Shown here: in pieces, positions 31,126 through 39,180 of the stretch
How positions within the stretch are numbered: the stretch's first letter is position 1
Layout of the letters: every line of letters starts with the position of its first letter
Translations under genes and position numbers: made by a program
NCBI GenBank assembly: GCA_029721435.1
Contig: CM056583.1
Coordinates: forward strand, 89,531,620-89,595,619
Source: Gymnothorax reevesii
Taxonomy: Eukaryota; Chordata; Actinopteri; Anguilliformes; Muraenidae
Length of the DNA stretch: 64,000 nucleotides
Direction of reading: 5' to 3'
Notes under the pieces: model-generated
Seen by the model: the letters and a program-made list of their open reading frames with translations, nothing else
What the model was told of the DNA's origin: nothing
The model's database searches: none

Positions 31126-33915
31126 ATGGATGATTTCTTGGCATCACCAACCGTAGGGGTTTTGAAGTCTTTTAAAAAGACAGAACTGCTAGAAATTTGC
31201 AGACATTTAGAGCTGACAGAGGTGAAACCAGCCATGCGAAAAGCAAGACTGGCTAGAGAGATAGTTGAATATTACATTGATGAAAATGTGTTTGCACCAG
31301 GAGATCTGGAACAGTTTCCAGTGGAAAATCCAAATATAGAAATGGAACTTAAATTAAAAATGCTAGAGATTGAAAGGGAGGAAAGAGAAAAAGAAAGGGA
31401 GGAAAAAGAAAAACAAAGAGAATTTGAGAGGGAAGAAAAAGAAAAACAAAGGCAGTTTGAGTTAGAAAAATTAGCAAGAGAAGAAAAACAAAGAGAATTT
31501 GAGAGAGAGAAAGAGGAAAGAGCAGAAAGAGAGAGACAGAGACAGAGAGATTTTGAATTAGAGAAATTCGATAGAGAAGAAAGACTCCAAATGGAGCAAC
31601 TAAAAATTAAAATTGAAACTAAAAATAAATTTTGTGCCAGTCAGGAGGTAAAACTGGTGCCTCCATTTTCAGAAAAGGATGTTGACAACTATTTCCAGTG
31701 TTTTGAAAAGGTAGCAAAGAGTTGCCAGTGGCCAAAGGAACACTGGCCTCTGATGTTGCAAACTGTCCTCAAGGGTAAAGCTCAACAAGCCTATTCGGCT
31801 TTGTCTGCAGATGATTCCTCTGATTATGAGGTTGTCAAAAAGGTTATTTTGAGAGCTTATGAGTTGGTTCCAGAGGCTTACCGACAGAAATTCAGAGGTC
31901 TGAAGAAATCTGAAAATCAGACTTATGTTGAATTTGCTAATGAGAAGCAGGTTTGCTTTGAGCGCTGGTGTACTTCTATGGAGGTCAAGGATGATTTCAA
32001 CTCACTAAAAGAGATGGTGTTAGTTGAAGAATTCAAGAACTGTGTTAAGGATGATGTTAAGACCTACCTTAATGAGAAGCAAGCACTGAATTTGCAATCA
32101 GCTGCCAAATTTGCAGATGAATATGTTCTCACACATAAGTCCAAATTTCAGTCTAGCAGTAATAAGAGATGGTCCCAATTTCAGAAAAAGGGTTATGGTG
32201 ATACCCAAGATTCCTCACCCAAAGACAAAGACAAATCTGGTGATGGTGCTCAGAAATCCAGTAACAGGTCTGATCAAAGTGTGAAAGCTGACAGTGACAA
32301 AAGTGGTCTAGTTTGCAGTTATTGCAAGAAATCTGGTCATGTTACAACTAACTGTTGGTTCCTTAAAGCTAAGAAAGAAAAAGAAAAGGATACCAAACCA
32401 AATGCCTTTGTGAAAACAAGGTTAGAAACCCCTGTAGTAGATAACCAATCTGCTAAATTGCCTGCTTCTTGTGGGGCTAAAAAGCCTAATACAGCTGACT
32501 TTGTGAGGGAGGAATTTCTTCCATTTGTGTCAGAGGGATTTGTGGCTCTGAATGAGCATACTACTCCTGTCCCCATATATATCCTAAGGGATACCGGAGC
32601 TTCTCAGTCACTTTTGTTGATGGACTCCTTGGAGTTACGTGATGAGACCGCTTCAGGGGATTTCATACTTGTACAAGGTATTGAAGGGAGGACTGTATCT
32701 GTACCCCTGCGCTCTATATTCTTGAAGTCAGATTTAGTTACAGGACAGGTAAAGGTGGGACTTATGTCAAGTCTACCTATAAAGGGTGTTTCTCTGTTGC
32801 TAGGCAATGACCTGGCTGGGGGCAAAGTAGTTCCCCCTGTACATCTTACTTCACAGCCGAGCACTGAAAATGGGGATGAGGACCCATCTCTGTATCCTTC
32901 TTGCGCAGTGACTCGTGCTATGGCCAAGAAGGCTAAAGAAGATGATGTTGTGGTGCCGTCCAGTACATTGAATAGTCAGGACTCAGGTGGTTCGCCTCAT
33001 GACTCTGATTGGCCTACTATGGTTTCTCCGTTTGAGGACTTATCAGATACTTTTATCAGTTCTCTATTCAGCCAGCCGGATGGGTCTGGTGATTCTGATG
33101 TGTCTGGAGACTTGTCTCTGTCCAGAAAGCGGTTGATTGAGGAGCAAACTAATGATCCTGAAATTGGTGTACTAAAGAGGAGAGCCCTTCCTGAAAAAGA
33201 AATAGATGCAGTTCCAGTTGGGTATTATCTCAAGGATGGTGTGTTGATGCGGAAGTGGCGCCCTCCTGATATCCCTGCCAATGCAGATTGGGCAGTGGTC
33301 AGGCAAATTGTTGTTCCGAAGGTCTATAGGAATGAGATCTTAACAATGGCTCACAGTTTACCTTTAGGAGGTCATCTTGGTGTTCACAAGACTGTTGATA
33401 AGATCATGAAACACTTCTTTTGGCCTGGGCTTCGGAAAGACGTTTCCAACTTTTGCAAAACCTGTCACACTTGTCAGGTAGTTGGAAAACACCAGTTAGA
33501 CCCACCTGTAGCTCCATTGCAGCCTATCCCAGCATTTGGGGAGCCATTCTCTAGGGTCATTGTTGATTGCGTTGGTCCATTACCCAAGACTAGATCTGGA
33601 AATCAGTACTTGTTGACAATCATGTGTGCATCTACCAGATTCCCCGAAGCCATACCTCTACGTAACATCAAGGCAACTGCAATCTCGAAGGCTTTGATAA
33701 AGTTCTTCACGTTGTTTGGTCTTCCCAGGGAAATTCAGTCAGACCAAGGTAGCAATTTCACTTCAGGATTGTTTCAGCAGGTTGTGTATGAACTAAGTGC
33801 AAAACAGATTCTTTCTAGTGCCTATCATCCAGAAAGTCAGGGTGCCTTAGAGCGGTTTCATTCCACTCTCAAGACAATGATGAGGACTTATTGTTATGAC
33901 CATGAGAAAGACTGA
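31126..33915 (+). CDS. gag-pol: Gag-protease-integrase frame of Gmr1-like element
   Basis: I chose the ATG at 31126 because the frame upstream has only a GTG. Numbering from it, residues about 70-165 form a highly charged Glu/Arg/Lys coiled coil. Residues about 180-335 are a helical capsid with LRAYELVPEAYRQKFR and EEFKNC, like a SCAN domain. A CCHC zinc knuckle spans residues 397-410 (CSYCKKSGHVTTNC). The aspartic protease has DTGAS at 489. Integrase follows with H750, H754 and CKTCHTC in the zinc domain and D814, D873, E909 in the core (DD35E). The frame stops at TGA 33913-33915 after DHEKD, and the same phase continues beyond it. Gag would package element RNA, protease would process the polyprotein and integrase would insert the cDNA. 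No frameshift separates gag from pol. Confidence 0.93.
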   Translation: MDDFLASPTVGVLKSFKKTELLEICRHLELTEVKPAMRKARLAREIVEYYIDENVFAPGDLEQFPVENPNIEMELKLKMLEIEREEREKEREEKEKQREFEREEKEKQRQFELEKLAREEKQREFEREKEERAERERQRQRDFELEKFDREERLQMEQLKIKIETKNKFCASQEVKLVPPFSEKDVDNYFQCFEKVAKSCQWPKEHWPLMLQTVLKGKAQQAYSALSADDSSDYEVVKKVILRAYELVPEAYRQKFRGLKKSENQTYVEFANEKQVCFERWCTSMEVKDDFNSLKEMVLVEEFKNCVKDDVKTYLNEKQALNLQSAAKFADEYVLTHKSKFQSSSNKRWSQFQKKGYGDTQDSSPKDKDKSGDGAQKSSNRSDQSVKADSDKSGLVCSYCKKSGHVTTNCWFLKAKKEKEKDTKPNAFVKTRLETPVVDNQSAKLPASCGAKKPNTADFVREEFLPFVSEGFVALNEHTTPVPIYILRDTGASQSLLLMDSLELRDETASGDFILVQGIEGRTVSVPLRSIFLKSDLVTGQVKVGLMSSLPIKGVSLLLGNDLAGGKVVPPVHLTSQPSTENGDEDPSLYPSCAVTRAMAKKAKEDDVVVPSSTLNSQDSGGSPHDSDWPTMVSPFEDLSDTFISSLFSQPDGSGDSDVSGDLSLSRKRLIEEQTNDPEIGVLKRRALPEKEIDAVPVGYYLKDGVLMRKWRPPDIPANADWAVVRQIVVPKVYRNEILTMAHSLPLGGHLGVHKTVDKIMKHFFWPGLRKDVSNFCKTCHTCQVVGKHQLDPPVAPLQPIPAFGEPFSRVIVDCVGPLPKTRSGNQYLLTIMCASTRFPEAIPLRNIKATAISKALIKFFTLFGLPREIQSDQGSNFTSGLFQQVVYELSAKQILSSAYHPESQGALERFHSTLKTMMRTYCYDHEKD

Positions 33916-35919
33916 GATGAAGGGGTTCATTTGCTGTTGTTTGCAGCTGGAGAAGCAGTGCAGGAGTCTACTGGATTCAGTCCATTTGAGCTAGTGTTTG
34001 GTCATGAAGTGAGAGGACCTTTGCTATTATTGAGTGAACAATGGCAAGAGGAAGAGCCGCAAATCAGTCTGTTAGACTATGTTAGCAAGTTCAAGGAAAG
34101 ATTGCGTGCAGCTTGTGACCTTGCCAAAGAGAACTTGAAATCAAGTCAGGGAAAAATGAAAACTTGGTATGATCATAAGGCTAGAGGCCGTGAGTTTAAA
34201 CCAGGAGACAAGGTCCTTGTGTTGTTTCCCTTGCAGTCCAATCCATTGCAGGCTAGATTTCATGGTCCTTATGAAATTCTGACAAAACTCAATGATCTCA
34301 ATTACATTGTGAAGACTCCAGATAGGAGAAAACCAAAACAATTGTGTCATATTAACATGCTAAAGCCTTATCATGACAGAAATGCTAGGGTTGCAGCTGT
34401 CACTTCAGATTCTCCAATGGTCGAAACGTGTGAAGATGAGGGGGAGTTTCAAGATGATGAACCTAGAATTAAAGCTGAAGTTCTTTCATGTAAATTGTCA
34501 AATTCTGAAGTGTTGCAAAATCTTGATGTAAAACTCCAACACTTAGAACCCTCACAGAGAGATCAGTTTAAGAGGTTGATCAAGAAATATGAGGATCTGT
34601 TTCCTGATGTTCCAAAAAGAGTTTCTATAGCCTCTCATGATGTCGATGTTGGTGATGCCAAACCAATAAAACAGCATCCATACCGGATGAATCCTGAAAA
34701 GAAAAAGATTGCTGAGAAAGAGGTTGAGTACATGTTAGAACATGATATTATCAGACCCTCCAACTCAGATTGGAGTTCACCCTGTGTGCTAGTTCCAAAA
34801 CCTGATGGAAGTACTATATTCTGTACAGATTATCGCAAAGTCAATGCTGTAACTAGAACTGATGTGTTTCCAATACCTAGGATTAATGATTGTATTGATA
34901 GAGTAGGGCAAGCAAAGTTTCTGACCAAGATTGATTTATTGAAGGGTTATTGGTGTGTGCCGTTAACTGAGAGGGCCAAGAGCATCTCTGCTTTTGCCAC
35001 ACCGTCTGGATTGTACCAGTATGAAGTCCTACCCTTTGGCATGAAAAATGCCCCAGCCACGTTCCAAAGGATGATACAGTCTACAATCGCCGGATTGCCA
35101 CACACGGGTGCATACATCGATGACCTGATCACATGGAGTGACTCCTGGGAAGAACATCTAAAAGATGTAGAGACGTTGTTCCAGCGCCTGACCCAGGCTA
35201 ACCTGACTGTTAACCTGAACAAGAGTGACTTTGGTTGTGCTACTGTCACCTATCTTGGCTACGTCATAGGCCAGGGTAAGGTGGCACCCATAAATGCTAA
35301 AGTCCAAGCCATCATGGACTTTCCAGTTCCTGACAACAAAAAAGCTTTGCGCCGCTTCCTTGGAATGATCGGGTACTACCGCAAGTTCTGCAAGAACTTT
35401 GCTGAGATTGCTCTCAGTCTAACTAACCAACTGAAGAAAGGCGTAAAGTTCACCTGGGATGATGCATGCCAGAGAGCCTTCGATCGCCTGAAGTCTCTGC
35501 TGTGTCACTTCCCCGTGCTCAAATCTTCTGACTTCAACAAACCGTTCTCCATCGCGGTCGATGCTAGCGACCAAGCTTGTGGATCTGTGCTCCTACAGAG
35601 AAGTGACTCTGATGACATTGAGCATCCCGTGGCATACTTCTCCAGGAAGTTCAATCGCCACCAAAGGAACTATTCCACAATAGAGAAGGAACTGTTGGCT
35701 CTGGTCCTTTCTTTACAACACTTTGAGGTTTATGTTTGTACAGGACAAAAGCCAATGATTGTGTACACTGACCACAATCCGTTAATGTTTTTGAGTAAGA
35801 TGAAAAACAAGAATCGGAGATTGTTGAATTGGAGAGTGATTTTACAGGAGTTTGACTTGGAAATTAAGCATGTGAAGGGTACAGACAATGTAATTGCTGA
35901 TTGCTTATCCCGTGTTTGA
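33916..35919 (+). CDS. pol: Integrase tail, reverse transcriptase and RNase H frame
   Basis: It is in the same phase as the preceding frame and separated from it only by the TGA. The first ATG is at 33931 but is probably not a natural start. The N-terminal part completes the integrase core (STGFSPFELVFGHEVRGP) and adds the C-terminal GPY/F-type motif (HGPYEI, 34261). After an acidic linker comes reverse transcriptase: SPCVLVPKPDGS, FCTDYRKVNAVT, KIDLLKGYWCVPL, LPFGMKNAPATFQR and YIDD (35113-35124). RNase H follows: AVDASDQACGSVLLQ, STIEKELLALV, YTDHNPL and DNVIADCLSR. All expected catalytic carboxylates are visible. If no readthrough occurs, this half would not be made, so the copy depends on suppression or is non-autonomous. 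Confidence 0.93.
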   Translation, partial: DEGVHLLLFAAGEAVQESTGFSPFELVFGHEVRGPLLLLSEQWQEEEPQISLLDYVSKFKERLRAACDLAKENLKSSQGKMKTWYDHKARGREFKPGDKVLVLFPLQSNPLQARFHGPYEILTKLNDLNYIVKTPDRRKPKQLCHINMLKPYHDRNARVAAVTSDSPMVETCEDEGEFQDDEPRIKAEVLSCKLSNSEVLQNLDVKLQHLEPSQRDQFKRLIKKYEDLFPDVPKRVSIASHDVDVGDAKPIKQHPYRMNPEKKKIAEKEVEYMLEHDIIRPSNSDWSSPCVLVPKPDGSTIFCTDYRKVNAVTRTDVFPIPRINDCIDRVGQAKFLTKIDLLKGYWCVPLTERAKSISAFATPSGLYQYEVLPFGMKNAPATFQRMIQSTIAGLPHTGAYIDDLITWSDSWEEHLKDVETLFQRLTQANLTVNLNKSDFGCATVTYLGYVIGQGKVAPINAKVQAIMDFPVPDNKKALRRFLGMIGYYRKFCKNFAEIALSLTNQLKKGVKFTWDDACQRAFDRLKSLLCHFPVLKSSDFNKPFSIAVDASDQACGSVLLQRSDSDDIEHPVAYFSRKFNRHQRNYSTIEKELLALVLSLQHFEVYVCTGQKPMIVYTDHNPLMFLSKMKNKNRRLLNWRVILQEFDLEIKHVKGTDNVIADCLSRV

Positions 35920-35997
35920 ATGTGTATATCATGTGTTTGAATATTGTATGATATGTATATATAGACAAGTGTTCACTTAACCATTTTGTATTGAAAA

Positions 35998-36030
35998 GAA
36001 AAATTTTGCCTTTATGAGTCAAAATTTTTC
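35998..36030 (+). other. Perfect hairpin before the polypurine tract
   Basis: Eleven-base arms (gaaaaattttg and caaaatttttc) surround an 11-base loop. It sits between the pol stop and the 3' LTR. Confidence 0.7.
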
Positions 36031-36033
36031 CCT

Positions 36034-36046
36034 TTTGGAATGGAGG
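36034..36046 (+). promoter_or_regulatory. Polypurine tract candidate
   Basis: The sequence ggaatggagg directly abuts the 3' LTR start. It is the expected location for plus-strand priming, although it is interrupted by a T. Confidence 0.6.
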
Positions 36047-36541
36047 TGTAATGTGAATATAGGCCACTAGATGGCAGTATTTACCTTTTTTTGTTAAGCT
36101 CAGACTGGAGTCATGTTTAGACATGTCCTGGACATGTCTGGGGCAAGTCTCAGAAAATTAAAAAAAAGAGGTCTAAATGTGGGTGGGGTCTGCAAAAGAG
36201 TATATAAGGAAAAGAATTGAGACAGTAAAGTAGTAGGAGAAATTGCAAGAAGATGACCAGACCTGCCATTCTGTTCAAGACCTGTGACGTTTCTTTTGTG
36301 GATTTCTTTGCCTGTGTTTGAGCATTTTCTTCATCCAGGACATCACCAAGCCACCCCACCAAAAAGGGACTGTAATTATTTCTGTTTTTTCTTATTTATC
36401 AATCTTGGTCTTTAGTTGTAGGTTGTTATTAGTCTTTGTCTTTGTTAAAAATTAAATGTGTTTTAGTTGTTAAAACTGTGTTTGTCATCCCTTGCTGTTG
36501 CTGTTGTGTAATAAATGTAATAACAAATTGGGGCCATAACA
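36047..36541 (+). repeat. 3' LTR of Gmr1-like element
   Basis: 495 bp, starting TGTAATGTG and ending CCATAACA, with CTAC (36542-36545) after it. It differs from the 5' LTR at four visible positions (about 99% identity). AATAAA for RNA 3' processing is kept near the end. Confidence 0.95.
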
Positions 36542-36545
36542 CTAC

Positions 36546-36950
36546 TAAATGGTCATATACGGTAAGTACTAAACATGGAAACACTGATGCCCATTTGTGT
36601 AATATGAGAATTACATGATAAAGGCTCGTATAATGCTGTATCATAGACTTTCATTTGAATTTGTCCAGGTACGTGTCAGAATCCCAAGACCCCCCCAGTG
36701 GTTCAGACCAGTTACTAGACTAGAAACCTACCATTGATTCAATAGAGGAAAGTGTGTGGGCTATTTGGATTTGTAGCTGCATCTAACCATCTTATCTCTC
36801 TGTAATTACATTGCTCCAGACGGTCAGGGGTTCGAGCGCCAGCCTGATTGGATTACAGGTGGGCTCCACAGGCGAGGAGTCCCTGCTGTGTCTTTGAGCG
36901 ATGAGGTGAACTGAGGTCCAGCTGCCCAGGCAGTGACCCCACCAGCCATG
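36546..36950. other. Unassigned non-coding interval
   Basis: No gene or familiar repeat is recognised between the retrotransposon and the minisatellite. Confidence 0.45.
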
Positions 36951-37730
36951 AGCTGTGAGTGAGAGTGAGCTGAGTGCTGAAACAGCCTTGTGAGAGTGAG
37001 CGGAGTGCTGAAACCTTGTGAGAGTGAGCTGAGTGCTGAAACATTGTGAGAGTTAGCTGGGTGCTGAAGCAGCCTTGTGAGAGTGAGCTGAGAGCTGAAG
37101 CAACCTCAAGAGAGTGAGCTGATTGCTGAAGCCTTGTGAGAGTGAGCTGAGTGCTGAAGCCTCGTGAGAGTGAGCTGAGTGCTGATGTTTTGTGAGAGTG
37201 AGCTGAGAGCTGAAGCAGCCTCAAGAGAGTGAGCTGGGTGCTGAAGCCCTGTGAGAGTGAGCTGAGTGCTGAAGCCTCGTGAGAGTGAGCTGAGTGCTGA
37301 TGTTTTGTGAGAGTGAGCTGAGAGCTGAAGCAGCCTCAAGTGAGTGAGCTGAGTGCTGAAGCCTCGTGAGAGTGAGCTGATTGCTGAAGACTTGTGAGAG
37401 TGAGCTGAGTGCTGAAGCCTTGTGAGAGTGAGCTGATTGCTGAAGCCTCGTGAGAGTGAGCTGAGAGCTGATGTTTTGTGAGAGTGAGCTGAGAGCTGAA
37501 GCAGCCTCAAGTGAGTGAGCTGAGTGCTGAAGCCTCGTGAGAGTGAGCTGATTGCTGAAGCCTTGTGAGAGTGAGCTGATTGCTGAAGCCTCGTGAGAGT
37601 GAGCTGAGTGCTGATGTTTTGTGAGAGTGAGCTGAGAGCTGAAGCAGCCTCAAGAGAGTGAGCTGGGTGCTGAAGCCCTGTGAGAGTGAGCTGAGTGCTG
37701 AAGGCTCGTGAGAGTGAGCTGAGAGCTGTG
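36951..37730. repeat. 28-bp minisatellite with alternating variants
   Basis: Units have the form gtgagagtgagctgagtgct plus gaagcctt or gaagcctc. A longer variant (agctgaagcagcctcaagag) is interspersed at regular places, giving a higher-order pattern. The long minus-strand frames over it are translations of the repeat, not genes. Confidence 0.95.
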
Positions 37731-37754
37731 CCATGAATTGAGCCATTGTAGTGT

Positions 37755-37885
37755 CTTTAGTGTGTGTGTATGTGCATGGATGTGTTTTTTTGTGTGTACG
37801 ATTGTGTGAGTGTGAGCATGCCTGTGTGTTTGTTAGTGAATGTGTTAGGGAGTGTGAATGCATGTCCCTGTGTGTTCGCGCGTGC

Positions 37886-37932
<47 letters not shown>

Positions 37933-37960
37933 TGTGCATGTGTGTGTGTACGACAATGGA
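37755..37960. repeat. GT/GA-rich microsatellite
   Basis: (GT)n with interruptions, including a pure run at about 37888-37916 followed by (GA)n at 37917-37931. Confidence 0.95.
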
Positions 37961-37974
37961 AAGCAAGTTCATTT

Positions 37975-38869
37975 GTGCAAATGTGTTGTTAGTAAGTTAG
38001 AGATCAACAAACTTTAGGACCACTCCACTTTTCTCATCGCCATGTCAAATTTGGCTAGAATGGTTCAATCAGTCCATTTGCTTACATCATGCTCACAATG
38101 TAATTCAATGACACAGTTTACTGAGTTAAGTGATGATTAAAATTAGCCTGCAAAAACAGGAGTGAGGGGGCCTGATTCGACTGGACAGATTTTACCATAC
38201 ACTCTTATGGAATATGCACTGGAAGGTCGATCGCAGTGCAAGTGCTTGAGGCAGTTCTACCTTGGACAGGTACCACGCACAGAACATTCCCTACTGAACC
38301 CCACAAGGGCATGATTTCCCGCAATGCTAGTTCTTTTAGGCAAGCTATTAAGTGACAGTGGGCAGCTGAGTTGACAGCGAGTGACATGATGTACGAATCA
38401 AATGTCTGACTCCTTCCAGCTTTTTTAAAAATTGTGCTGTGCGGTCAAACTGGAAACTGTTTGATCTACAAAAAAATATTCAGCAAACATCTTCCGCATT
38501 CATCTTCATAATTCCCAAGGCACATTGTCATTGAGGGTTACTGATGTTTTAGCGGAAGGTAACACTGATGGTCCTATCCTGAAAAGGAGAGTGTAGAGGG
38601 AGGGGCAGAGTGAGTGTCCGCCTGGAGGAACGCTGGTGGAGGCTCCAGGCAGAAGGAGGACCTGGGGGCTATTTAACAAATCAGGAATACTGCGGGACAC
38701 TCCACTGACTAATACAAGTAACAGCTCCCTCTGATTTTCAAGGTTAAAGAAGTCTCTGGGACAGTAATCCAGCTATGTTAAACATGGGCCCAATTAAGTA
38801 TTTCATTACTCTTGTAAGATTCTCAAATTAAAGGAAATTTTATCATATAAGAGAAAGTGGAGTATTCTG
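37975..38869. other. Unassigned non-coding interval
   Basis: No supported feature is seen. Confidence 0.45.
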
Positions 38870-39180
38870 TGGTTTCCAAAAAGAATTTCAAATTTTGATT
38901 CATCTGACCACAGAACAGTTTTCCATTCTGCCTCAGTCCATTTTAAATGAACTTTGGCCCAGAGAAGACGGCGGCGTTTCTGGATCGTGTTCACATACGG
39001 CTTCTTCTTTGCATGGTAGAGCTGTAGCTTGCATTTGTAGATTGCACGGCAAAATGCGTTCAAAGACAATGATTTCTGGAGGTGCTCCTGAGCCCATGCC
39101 TGTTTTTGATGCAGTGCCACCCGAGGGCCAGTATTGACCTATGGACCTTGCGCACAGAGATTTCATCAGATTTCTGATTT
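38870..39180 (-). pseudogene. Tc1 transposase fragment, same family as 1-824
   Basis: The minus-strand frame contains WAQEHLQKSLSLNAFCRAIY, the linker LYHAKKKPYVNTIQKRRRLL, and then LWSDESKFEILFGN, which holds the first catalytic Asp. It corresponds to the middle of a Tc1 transposase. Upstream (39120-39200) the similarity continues in another frame. The rest of the catalytic domain and both terminal repeats are missing, so this is a truncated relic. Confidence 0.85.

Larger units (their letters stand above)
30518..36541 (+). mobile_element. Gmr1-like Ty3/gypsy LTR retrotransposon, near-intact
   Basis: The element has 495-bp LTRs, CTAC duplications on both sides (30514-30517 and 36542-36545), a tRNA-Pro-type primer-binding site and one long gag-pol frame broken by a single TGA (33913-33915). 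The domain order is coiled coil, capsid, zinc knuckle, protease, integrase, reverse transcriptase, RNase H. Integrase before reverse transcriptase is the copia order. However, the RT, the GPY-type integrase tail and the overall sequence are Ty3/gypsy-like. That combination defines the Gmr1-like group first described from Atlantic cod. There is no envelope gene. The LTRs differ at four visible sites, so insertion was recent. Confidence 0.96.

Noticed and set aside
30518..36541. Endogenous retrovirus with envelope
   Set aside because: No frame follows RNase H before the 3' LTR, and the domain order is Gmr1-like. The tRNA-Pro primer site alone does not make it a retrovirus.
36853..37956. Several 120-150 codon minus frames with SAHSHK/SLSQG repeats
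   Set aside because: They are translations of the 28-bp minisatellite and the GT tract. The frame shifts between units, so no consistent protein exists.
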